Assembly: GCA_039583875.1 (NCBI GenBank)
Contig: CM077150.1
Coordinates: 178,440,375-178,504,374, forward strand
From: Platanthera guangdongensis
Lineage: Eukaryota; Streptophyta; Magnoliopsida; Asparagales; Orchidaceae
Direction of reading: 5' to 3'
DNA: 64,000 nt
This document shows positions 42,698 to 52,566 of this stretch, piece by piece; position 1 is the first letter of the stretch; the number at the start of each line of letters is the position of its first letter. The translations under genes were made by a program, and so were the position numbers. The notes below the pieces were generated by a model, which saw only the letters and a list, made by a program, of their open reading frames with translations, had not been told where the DNA came from and did not search any database.

Positions 42698-43291
42698 CCA
42701 TGTAAAATGAGTTCCAGTGTCTAACTTAGGGAGAAGGTAGTGTTCATACCTACTTACATGAGTTTTCAAGGTTGGGACGTTATGCGCGGTCTATCTTTGC
42801 TGACAATGAGCGTAAAACCAATCGGTTCTACGAAGGGTTACGGGATGTGTTGATATTCCTGCTCTCGAGTTCGGTGAACCAAGGATTTCAAGCATTGGTG
42901 GATACGGCTCGTGCGTTGGAGAAAGATATGAAGCAAGTACAGGGCAAAAGGGACCTGGTTGTGATAAAGCCTGAGGTCAAAGTGCCACACCTGGGAAAAT
43001 CGAACTACTGAAGGAAATGGGGTAAGAGATCCAAGTCTTCTGGACAAGCTCCCTCTACTGTTGCTTATGGAGCAACTTCTAGGCAAGACCCTCGTGCCTG
43101 TTATACATGTGGTAAGGTGGGTCACCTAGCAGGTGACTATCAGGTTAATCCTCCAAATTGTGAGAAGTAGATAGGAGCGTCATATGCTGAAAATGGAAAG
43201 GCAGTGGTGGAGTCCTCTGCATCATAGGCGCAACCCCGAGTTTATAATCTTGGCTAATAGGAGGCCATCAAGCAAAGTGACATCGTCACAT
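42698..43291 (+). pseudogene. Gag of element 3, C-terminal part with zinc knuckle
   Basis: Resumes gag after the copia insertion: YLHEFSRLGRYARSIFADN, RFYEGLRDVL, LVDTARALEKD, then the zinc knuckle CYTCGKVGHLAGDY, whose last Cys is replaced by Tyr. Several stops interrupt it (TAA and TAG near 42705-42730, TGA at 43009-43011, TAG near 43168, others after 43225). It ends at a donor-like ACAT/GTATGT at 43291, in phase 1. Confidence 0.85.
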
Positions 43292-43369
43292 GTATGTGTT
43301 AAGATATTGTTTTACTGTTTTTATACTTCCTACCTCGTGCGTAGCTTGTGCATGATGTGTTTGTATTAG
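43292..43369 (+). other. Predicted 78-bp intron between gag and protease, element 3
   Basis: Starts GTATGT, ends TTTGTATTAG, T-rich inside. The spliced frame joins the gag tail to CFVLIRDCPERALFDTGAS and gives the spacing to the protease motif that intron-less relatives have. Element 5 has a comparable insertion (63292-63368) at the same codon position. Confidence 0.6.
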
Positions 43370-43740
43370 GCTTCGTCCTTATTCGGGACTGTCCGGAGAG
43401 AGCACTGTTTGATACGGGTGCTTCGCATTTGTTTCTATCTATGGACTTTGTGTCATGGATCAGAGTGTCGATTCATATGACGGCAGATAGTGTGAAGGTG
43501 TTATTGCCGAACGGATATGTGATGCGTGCGTATAGGGCTTGCTATGTGGAGGTACAGATAGGAAGTCGGTACTTCGAATTGGAAGCATTTATGCTGCCGA
43601 TATCGGAATTTGATGTAATATTTGGTATGTACTTGCTCTCGGAGTAGCGTGCCTTTATCGATTGCAATTCAAAGGAGATCACACTAGGGCAGAATACCGA
43701 GCTAGAGATGAAATTTGCTGGTATGTGAGGGTCGAGCAAA
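43370..43740 (+). pseudogene. Aspartic protease of element 3
   Basis: Retropepsin-like domain: ALFDTGASHLFLS (DTG active site intact) and FDVIFGMYLLSE, where the family has GMDWL. TAG at 43645-43647 and TGA near 43728 interrupt the frame, which then leads straight into RT. Confidence 0.85.
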
Positions 43741-45204
43741 ATGTTGATGTCTGCTCTCCAAGTCGTCAAAGTTGTTTGGAAGGGCGCAGAGATATTCTTT
43801 ACGCTTATAAAGGCTGTTGATCCAAAAGCCAGTATGAGTGATGTTCTGATTATTTCGGAGTATGCTGATGTGTTTCTTAAGGATCTTCCAGGGTTACCGC
43901 CCCAGCGGGAGATTGACTTCTCTATTGAGTTGGTGCTAGGTTCAAAACCTATGGCCTGCTCTCCATATCGTGTAGCGCCAAAGGAAATGGCGGAACTAAA
44001 AGTTCAACTACAAGAATTGTTGGAACAGGGATATATACGCCCAAGTATGTCACCTTGGAACGCATATGTTCTCTTTGTGAAAAAGAAGGACGGTAGTCTG
44101 CGTTTGTGCATCGACTATCGAGAATTGAATAAGTTGATGGAGAAGAACAAGTATTTGATACCACGAATTGATGACTTGTTCGATCATCTAGTGGGATCAA
44201 CTGTATATTCTAATATGGACTTAAAGTATGGTTATTACCAGTTGAGGATTCAGGAATGTGACATTCCTAAGATGGCGTTTAGAATACGCTATGGTCATTA
44301 TGAGTTCACAGTAATGTCGTTTGGGCTAACAAATGCACCAACGGTGTTCATGGATCTCATGCACTGCACATTTCGAGAGTACTTGGACCTGTTTGTAATC
44401 TTCTTCATTAATGACGTTCTAGTGTACTCTCAGGCTGAAGAAGATCATGTGAACCATTTACGGATGGTGTTGCACACCCTGAGAAGGAATAAGCTCTATG
44501 CCAAGTTCTCAAAGTGTGAGTTATGGCCGTCATCAATGGCTTTTCTTGGCCATGTGGTGAGTGGGGAAGGCATTGCGGTAGATCCGTCAAAGATAGTCGC
44601 AATACGGGAGTGGCTGGTGTTATCTTCTGTAGCCGAAGTCAGGAGTTTCCTTGGACTTGCGGGCTACTATAGACATTTCATAGAAAACTTCTCACGGATC
44701 ACCTTGCCTCTTACCACACTAATGAGGAAGGATCAGAAGTTCATCTGGATGCCGAAGTGCGCGCGAACTTTTGAAGAGCTGAAGATTTGCTTGACCACGG
44801 CGCCAATCTTGACATCGTCATGTGGTTCGGACGGCTTTGAAATCTACAGTGATGCATCAGGGAGCGGCTTGGGCTGTGTTCTTCTTCAGTTTGGAAAGGT
44901 GATTGCTTATGGCTTACGCCAGTTGAAAGTGCATGAGTGGAACTATCCCGTCCACGACTTGGAGTTGGCGGCGCTGATTTTTGCACTTAAACTGTGGCGT
45001 CATTATTTATATGCCGTGAAAGTGGATATATTCACAGACCATAAGAGCCTAAAGTATCTATTGGATCAGAATGATCTCAACATGCGACAACGTAGGTGGA
45101 TGGAATTCCTCGGGGACTATACCTTCCAAATTCATTATACTCCCAGGAAAGGAAACGTCATCGCAGATCCCTTGAGTTATAAGACTCCGGCAAGGGCAAA
45201 TTAG
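43741..45204 (+). pseudogene. Reverse transcriptase and RNase H of element 3, catalytic Asp lost
   Basis: Open for 487 codons. RT motifs: [59 protein letters not shown]. The catalytic box reads FINDVLVYS instead of the family F/Y-x-DD form, so the first Asp is Asn and polymerase activity should be lost even without the upstream stops. RNase H follows with [27 protein letters not shown] and [11 protein letters not shown]. It ends with TAG at 45202-45204, just after the NVIADPLSY motif. Confidence 0.92.
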
Positions 45205-46705
45205 TTGCATATGCATGATGAGCTTCTTATCCAGGAGTTGGAAGCTTTAGATATTTCTTGTGTTTACAAGGATTCCACTACAACTGCATGCCTGAACTGG
45301 ACGGAAGTATAGTATGATCTTCCGGATAGGGTTCAGCAATCAACGGAACTGGATGAAAGCCTACAATGCTATGCAGTGAATGGGTCACCTGCCCAATTCT
45401 CCTGGGATGATGGCCTTTTGTGAAAAGACGGTTGTTTGTGCATCCCAAATCTAGGTAAGCTAAGAGAAGAAATGTTGTATGAGGCTCACTTCACGAAGTA
45501 CTCAATTCACCCTGGGAGCACAAAGATGTACAAGGACATGAAAAAGCTATTCTGGTGGCCGGGTATGAAGAAAGACATAACACATTACGTGGCTAAATGT
45601 CAGACATGTGCCTTAATGAAAGTAGAATGTCAGAAGCCTGGAGGTTTCCTAAACTCTCTACCTATTCCGGAATGGATATTTGATGGCATTTCGATGGATT
45701 TCGTGCACTGTTTGCCGAGATCTCAACGCAGGAATGATTCTGTTTGGGTGATTGTGGACCGATTGATGAAAGTGGCTCACTTCATTCCAAAAAAGAGGGA
45801 TGACCCAATGGAAATCTTGGCTAAGTTGTACGTCGAACAAATAGTATGATTACACGGTATGCCCCGTAGCATCATAAGTGATAGTGACGGGCGCTTCAAT
45901 TGTTGGGGACAAAATTAACATTCAGTATGGCTTTTCATCCGCAGACGGATGGCCAGACTGAGAGAATCAATAGAATGATGGAGGACATGCTCTAAATGAG
46001 TGCCTTGGATTTCGGGAAGAGGTGGGAAGACCATCTCTATATGGTAGAGTTCGTCTACAATAATAGCTATCAAGCTAGCATAAATATGACGCCTTTTGAG
46101 GCTTTGTATGGTAGGAAGTGTCGCACACCATTAGCTTGGGCGGAAACAGGCGAGTTTAAGTTGTATATACGTAAGGAAGTTGAAGAGGCTAATTTGACAA
46201 TACGCTCTATCCGAGAGTGGCTACTGATAGCCGAAGATAGGCAGGCAAAGTACTATAACGTCAAGCACAGAAACGTAGAGTTTGCAGTTGGCGAGTGGGT
46301 ATACTTGAAAATAAAACCATTCAAGGGTGTGTCCAGGATTCGGCGCTTGAAAAACTTAAGTCTGAGGTATCTTGGTCCGTTCGAAGTAGTTGAGCGAGTT
46401 GGAGAAGTTGCCTATCGGCTAGCACTTTCGGAAGAATTGAGTGGATTGCATGATGTGTTCCACATATCAGTGCTTCGAAAAGCCGTGAAAGATCCAGCTC
46501 AGGTGGTTGTGAATGATCGAGTACCAGTCGAATCTGGGCTAACGACGAAGGTTAGGCCCATTCGAATCGAGGATAAGGCGGTTAAATAGTTGTAGAACAA
46601 GACAATCGAGATGGTCAAGGTCCGATGGGACAATTGTGGCCGTAAAGAGCTAACATGGGAGCGGGAGCAAACCATGCATGCTGAATTTCCCGAGTTGTTT
46701 GTATA
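45205..46705 (+). pseudogene. Integrase of element 3 with chromodomain-like tail, internally deleted
   Basis: Same frame at first, with stops near 45310, 45420 and 45847. The zinc module has HPGSTKMYKDMKK and CQTCALMKV. The core has ISMDFVHCLP (D) and IISDSDGRF (D). Shortly after 45900 some tens of bases are missing and the frame shifts before [14 protein letters not shown] (E). The rest (45996-46589) covers YNNSYQASINMTPFEALYG and the GPFEVVERVG domain. The last 50 codons (KVRWDNCGRKELTWERE) look like the chromodomain-type tail of chromoviruses, after stops at 46587 and 46593. The usual role of that tail, steering integration to modified chromatin, is family knowledge. Confidence 0.88.
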
Positions 46706-46805
46706 ATATATTGTAACATTTATTTTTGTGAAGAGACGATATGTTGTAACATATTTGTTACTGTCATTTGCTAGTGGTATGTAAATTTCGGGATGAAATT
46801 TATAT

Positions 46806-46822
46806 AAGGAGGGGGGGAGGAT
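46806..46822 (+). other. Polypurine tract of element 3
   Basis: aaggagggggggaggat directly before the 3' LTR start TGTAACACC. It is preceded by the ttcgggatgaaattt segment common before the 3' LTR of such elements. Confidence 0.85.
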
Positions 46823-46861
46823 TGTAACACCCCAAAAAGGAATAGGGAAGGAGAAACCATC

Positions 46862-46993
46862 GAACAGGCATTCGGCGGACGTCGAAAGGACGTTCGGCGG
46901 ACGTCGAACGGGTGTTGGGAGGACGTCGAATGAGCGTTCGGCGGACGTCGAACGGGCATTGGGCGGACGTCGAACGGGCATTCGGCGGACGTC
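46862..46993 (+). repeat. Six copies of a 22-bp unit in LTR U3
   Basis: Unit of the form gaacgggcattcggcggacgtc, six times without indel. Each contains a GACGTC palindrome at the unit border. It lies about 40 bp inside the LTR start. The corresponding part of the 5' LTR is outside the window. Confidence 0.9.
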
Positions 46994-47491
46994 GATCGTG
47001 GGTCTGGTATACTGAGTATCTCGTTCTCCAAATGTCGAACTGATATTCGACGAGTGAGGACCAGCGTTCGACGAACGTCGAACAACGTTCGATGAATGCG
47101 GTTTCGACGAACATAGTGTTGTCAGGTATTCTTTTGACAAATTTATTTCGAAAGGTCTAGCGGCGTCGGGTGCCTGGTCAAAGCGGTGGGTTGACTTTTC
47201 AACTCAAATCATAACTATTGCTTTAGGATGAGAAGAGATCGTATGGCTGGGGTTTACCCAAGGCCACATATGCAGAGGGGTTGGGAGGAGGAACTCATTA
47301 TTTCCTTCTCACTCCCTCTCTCTTCATTTCATCCCAGTTCTGGAGAAGAGAACTCACGGCTGGAGCTAGGGTTTGGGTGGATATTGTTGAAGTTGCTGGA
47401 GAAGATCTTGTGACTGGAATCAAGATCCGAAGCCAGATTCACGAAGGAGAAACTAAGGCACTCATTTCCATCTGTGTAGAAAAGCTTTGTC

Positions 47492-47515
47492 ATGGCTCCA
47501 AAGAGAACTCCAAGG
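47492..47515 (+). other. Copy of the predicted first gag exon in the 3' LTR
   Basis: ATG GCT CCA AAG AGA ACT CCA AGG followed by GTAATG. Because the 3' LTR templates both LTRs of a new copy, a gag start in the LTR would be preserved through each replication cycle. Confidence 0.6.
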
Positions 47516-48988
47516 GTAATGATCTTCCTCCTTGGACATGTGAAGTCCTACTTTTGGCATATGTATGGAATCCCCCACCAAAAGGTGGAGTGTCGAGGGA
47601 TTTCCGTTGGGTTGATTCATGAAATACCCAGTAAGTCTTGCATATAGATCCGGAAATGTGTGGTGTGGAATAGGCATACTGTGAGAAGCCCATCTAGACA
47701 GGTTAGTCTGGATTGGTGATGCTTTCTTTTGCGCACCGGAGAAGACTCAACGTATAAATGAGTATTTTGTGGAGTTGGTGTGTTATGTCTGTGAAGTGGA
47801 GTAACAGGAAGTACTGGACTGGAATTCCAGGAAGATACCCAGGAAATTCATGTGTTGTATGCTATAAAAGTCCAGTGTTTTTGGCACTACATGCGGTTGT
47901 AGTGTTTCTGGATAGTTGGCCCAGTTATGGTTGGGGTTGGGTACAAAAAGGGTGTTTTGTCGCTAACACCAGGCGATAGTGGTTGTCGCTGGCGATACCT
48001 CCCAGCTAACCTGTGATTGTGAAAGTCAGTCCTTAGAGGACAGTGTGGCTATTGTGAGCTATGAGCACTTAAAGTCTAGTGAGTCGAATGAACAAGGGGA
48101 AGACGACCCGCATCAGTGTATACATTGAGCTGGCGATTTGAGCAACGGGCAAGGGCTGAACTGTATCTGCATTATGGATGTCTAACTTGAGTTCCTAAGT
48201 TATTTGCATTCGTTAGGATCATATAATGAGAGCCTTGAGTTGTACGCCATCAATACTAAAAGTCTCCGGTCGTAGGCCGTGGAGCACGAATTCTCAATGT
48301 TTATCGTTGGGTCATGGGGCCTGAGAATGGTGTTGGGACCCTGGTTTTCCGGTAAATCGATAATGTGTCATGAATGCACGGAGCGTCGGGCCATGCAGCC
48401 GACGTTTGTGATATATTGAACTGTGCGTGAGTGCGCGTTTTGTGAGATATATGGTTGTGAAAATGATATGTCTGTAGGGAAGGAATATCACTGCCCCGGG
48501 AGAGGGGTAGGGTTGTTATAAATTGGTCAGTTGAATGCTGACTGTTGCCATGTTTACCACCATTGCGGTGGATTGTCCCCTTCCAGGTCCTGGAGAGCCG
48601 AGCGGGAAATAGTGGGTTGAAACCCTTGCTGCTGTTATGCTGTCCCTCGAAGGCCAAATGACGAAAGGTTTTACTTCTTTTCATATATGGTCGGTCTGTG
48701 TGTTGATGTTTATAATCCACACTATGAAATGTAACTGTAAGGCCTTAAGGCCATAACCTTTGTGTATTTGTAGCTGACATTCCTTTGTATAAATGGTGGT
48801 CTATATATTGTGGACATTCAAATGAGTTTGAGTTCAAGTAACCCTAAAGCTTCTGTTAGAATGCTCTGAGTTAGGATACGAGTAGTCTGTGATATTAACC
48901 TGTAACCTCGCCGCTTGTTTGTGGAATATGGTGTGGGGGCCCGGCCGGACCCTCTATTATATTTCATGTAACGGATTGAGGTGTTACA

Positions 48989-49225
48989 CGGATTCAACAC
49001 GAAGGATGAACACATAAAGAACGTTGATTCCTACTTGCCATCGTCTTCACCTTTAGAAATTCCTGAGGAGTTTCTCTTACATTTTCTATGTTATAATCTC
49101 ATTTTATTTTATCTTTTTGTAACTAGTATGAAGAAATCGTTTGGGAATAACATCTTGGGAAGACTTTTGTAGGAAATTCGGCGCGGTTGTTGGCGACTAA
49201 GTCCTGCAAGGCTTAGGGGGAAAAA
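48989..49225 (+). other. Interval after element 3 ending in a polypurine-like tract
   Basis: The first five bases cggat are the presumed right target duplication of element 3. The rest shows no recognisable protein. It ends with gcttagggggaaaaa before a possible LTR start, so it is probably the end of a copia interior. Confidence 0.4.
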
Positions 49226-49826
49226 TGTTTGGAGTGGACGTCTAATTCTTAGGAGGATTTAATAATTCTCAATGCTTTGTGTGAGGTATGAGGAAGATCT
49301 ATAGTGTAGTTTGAGGCCTTATCTCACAGAGATAGGCTAGAACTAGCCAGTCCTTGAGATAATGGTCGGTATAGAAATCGAAATAGAGATTTTCATATTT
49401 TGCCATGATTACTAGCATTATAGAAATAAAACATTTTTGTAATCTATTTCTTAAGAAATAAAATCATGTCTTTTATTATTCTATTAAATTGATTTTATTT
49501 TGTGCTCTAAATTATCTTAAGTATTATTTTTCCTTAAATAATAAAAGCAAAAAATATTACAAATTACTTTTTCAAGTACACTCTTGGAATTCAATCTTCG
49601 TACCTAGTGCTGGGCAGTACTGCTAACGCCGACAGCAGTAAAGAAAGATTGAAATCCGATCTCTTTTAAAAGTAATATTCATTATAATCTTTTCTATGAT
49701 ATTAAAATATATTTTCCTATAAAATATTCCGAAACTTCTTTAATTAATTTTTATATTTTTAAATATGTTTTAAATTTTGAAAAACCCTTATTCACCCTCT
49801 TTAGGACTATCTAAAGATCCAATACA
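49226..49826 (+). repeat. Probable remnant copia LTR
   Basis: Starts TGTTTGGAGTGG after a polypurine-like tract. Near its end it has aaaacccttattcaccctctttag, a wording common at the 3' end of plant copia LTRs, and it may end near aataca at 49826. A+T rich, no ORF. There is no second LTR in the window, so the limits are tentative. Confidence 0.4.
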
Positions 49827-50007
49827 TGTGACATAAACTATAGAACCTTCCATATTTTGTGTATTTTTCTACCACATGGCCTAATATGAACATGAAAAAT
49901 TATAGTTGAACTCTCTATGAGGACTATAATCTATATGCAGAGACTTGGAATTTTTGAGATGTTTTTTTTATTTCTTAAAATAAAAATATATCATACGTCA
50001 CATCGTG
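49827..50007. other. Short unassigned interval
   Basis: A+T-rich DNA with no ORF or repeat that I recognise, between the probable copia LTR and the minus-strand LTR. Confidence 0.4.
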
Positions 50008-52566
50008 TGTCACGACCCGTCTCGACAAAAATCAGAGTGCATTTCGGGCGGGCCGTGATGCCACAAGCATGGGCCGAAAGAAAGTCATGCGTGCTAAGGT
50101 AGATGCAGAGAATACTGAAAATAGTTTTAAAATAGTTAATTTGGAGAAAAACAGTTTGATTTTTATAGCGGAAGCTATTAGAGTTTAAAATAGTGGAAAT
50201 TTCAAATGCACATGTAATTGGTAAAATCATGTTTTCCAGGTACTGCTACAGATTTCATGCAATTATAATTAACAAGAGGATGTACAAGAATAAATATCAA
50301 TTTCTAGAATATAAAGTATTTAAATAGCCTAGCAGTTGTCCTTGATTCTAGAGAAAATGTTTGATTGTAATTATTACATAAAAGAAGTATTTGACAGTAA
50401 ATATAATGTAAACATAGAAGCTGGAACTTAAAGTTGATCTGGCTCGAGGACCTGACGGCGCTATACGAACTCTAAGGCAATTCCAAAACAAAAAAGGAAA
50501 AGCCTCAGAACATTGAAATAAATAGGGTGAGCAGAGTAAAGTATAGAATAGTAACAGAAGCAGAAAAGTATGAGTGTACCAATTTCTCATGAAGCAAAAC
50601 AATTCGAGACAAGCAAATAAAAGAGTTAAACAGAACAAGTTAGTTTATCATACTACTCTGGAGTGTAACACATAGACATAACAAGAAATATCATTAGTTG
50701 TAATCAGTGAAATGTGGAAGTGTTTTATTTGATGCATGTAATTCTAATGTAAGTCTAAATGCAAGTCTTATCAAAATAATTGTGCTTGTTATGGCCATTT
50801 GTTGGTTTCTGTTGCCAGTCAAACGGAAACTAGAGTCAAAGCGTCACATCAATTTAACATTATCTTTCACTGATTGTTTATGACATTAATGACTTTAAAG
50901 ATTCATAATTTAGGAAATTCCTAACATATCAACACCTGATACAAATTTAGTGATTCATATGTACAAGATTAGAGTTCATAAATGCATCAAGAGAGGAATT
51001 GAGTTATGCAGCAACATTCGCTTAAGTCTTAGAATCAGACAGGCCTAAGAAACCAGATATGATGTCACAAGATTCGATGACACAAACAAAACTAGATAGG
51101 GAGCAAAATATTTTGCGAGATTCAAGTATTTACAAGTGGTATGACTATTACAATGCATCATTTCCTGGGATACTAATTATTCATTTAAATTGATCCACTA
51201 CAAGACACGATTATTTTTCAAGTAAACATTTATATGATCTGAATATTTTATATAAAACATCACGCATTTATTTGCTAGCAAAAAATTGTGATATTTGTCG
51301 TCATAATAATTACTAATCATGCACAAAAGAACTATTAGTCTTCTCATTATTCATCAAATGAGATGAAATTCATCTAAGTGAGAATCCAATCCAAAATCAT
51401 TTTTGTTCCTTAACACATGTCATTCTAAGCAAATATCCAAACAAAAAGATTATCTACGATCACAAGCTCATGTAATTCCAAACATATTAAACCCTAAAAT
51501 TATTAACTCATCAGATTGAGCAGTTAAGATATCAATTCATTTGACAGATCAATATGTTCAAGAATGTGGCCAAACAGTTAAAAGAATAGATACAATAAAA
51601 TAAATTCAATGTTGTAAGAGAGAGGGATCTCTACTTGCTTTAAATGAGCCTGAATCTGACGGAGGCAGCTGGCGGGGCAATCAAGATTTAGAAACCCTAA
51701 CTGGACCTATTCGGAACAATCACAGACAAATTAACACTGCACTAACATAGGCATGAATATCAAATAACATAAACATGAGAGGGGTCGGAGAATTACCTAC
51801 CTCACGAGTGAGTGGAGAAGAGATTCCACGCGGAGACAGAGACTTGGCAGTGCTTAGGCTTGGGCAAACCCTAATTCGAAGAGGGATTTGCAAGATTCCA
51901 CCAATAGAAACGATGAGCGGCACTAGAAAACACACATATGCAATTGTTAGTCAATAACAAGAGGGGCACAACTTGGATCATGAAGTATAAGAAATTTAGG
52001 GCATAAAATCAAAATAGGATTCACAAAAAAAATATGAAATTAGGGGGAAGAGAGGATATATTACCAAGAGGGACCAAAACCAAGCCCGGGGAGAAGAGGG
52101 GAGGAAACCCTAATTGTTCCTCGCCGCAAATCTCTGCGAAAAAGAAGAGGGAGCGGCTGCCGGAGGAAGAGGAGGAGTCGATGCCTTTGCTAAATAGAGA
52201 AGGAGAAGGAAACTTCTACTGATGTCGGCCCTAAATCGAGAGGAAGGAGTTGCCTACAACTTAAGATGGAGCAGTCGATGGCCACGGTAGGAGTAGCAAG
52301 AGACGCCGGAGAAAGAATGATTAGGATCAGGAAGAGGCGTCGGCGCATGGAGTAGGAGAAGGCGGCGAAAATGGGGGCGGGGTTTCGAGTGGCTTGCGAA
52401 ATCGGGACAGGTGCAAAAACCGGGAGACGAGCTGGGAGCGGGATACGAGAAATAAATAGGGGGGGTTGTGGGTTTGGTAAAAAAGGGTTACAGTTTCCTT
52501 TTTCTTCTCTTTTTTTTATAAACCTTATTATTAATATTATAACACGCATTAAACTGGGTTGTTGCA
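50008..52566 (-). repeat. Minus-strand LTR of a Ty3/gypsy-type element
   Basis: On the minus strand it begins TGCAACAACCC at 52566 and ends CGGGTCGTGACA at 50008. It is preceded (right side, minus reading) by tttcaggacaaaacttcctatgtaggggtgaa, the kind of segment plus polypurine tract found before 3' LTRs of chromovirus-like elements. It contains leader-like GC-rich sequence with aattagggtttcctcc on the minus strand. No primer site follows the left end, so this behaves as a 3' LTR or solo LTR. No coding sequence recognised. Confidence 0.6.

Larger units (their letters stand above)
14741..48988 (+). mobile_element. Chromovirus-like Ty3/gypsy element 3 (host of three insertions)
   Basis: Old element interrupted by elements 1, 2 and 4. 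Visible parts: 5' LTR (14741-14852 plus 27892-29765), degenerate initiator-Met primer site, gag (29983-30486 continuing at 42698), protease, RT-RNase H, integrase with chromodomain-like tail, polypurine tract and 3' LTR (46823-48988). The outer 5' LTR end is left of the window. Five bases after the 3' LTR are cggat; the partner duplication cannot be seen. LTR divergence in the stretch 27892-28020 against 47098-47225 is roughly one in ten by eye, the highest in the window. Confidence 0.88.
46823..48988 (+). repeat. 3' LTR of element 3
   Basis: 2166 bp, TGTAACACCCC to GTGTTACA. It contains a 22-bp tandem repeat at 46862-46993 and the conserved 8-codon exon at 47492-47515. No ATG occurs between about 47290 and that exon. 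Homologous in layout to the 5' LTR of element 5. Confidence 0.92.

Noticed and set aside
46499..47140. Minus-strand ORFs of 104-213 codons with repetitive Arg/Pro/Ser
   Set aside because: Produced by the 22-bp repeat (22 x 3 keeps frames open) and antisense of the integrase tail.
48989..50007. Host gene between elements
   Set aside because: A+T-rich with no sustained ORF or splice-consistent coding; polypurine tract and LTR-like ends favour a copia remnant.
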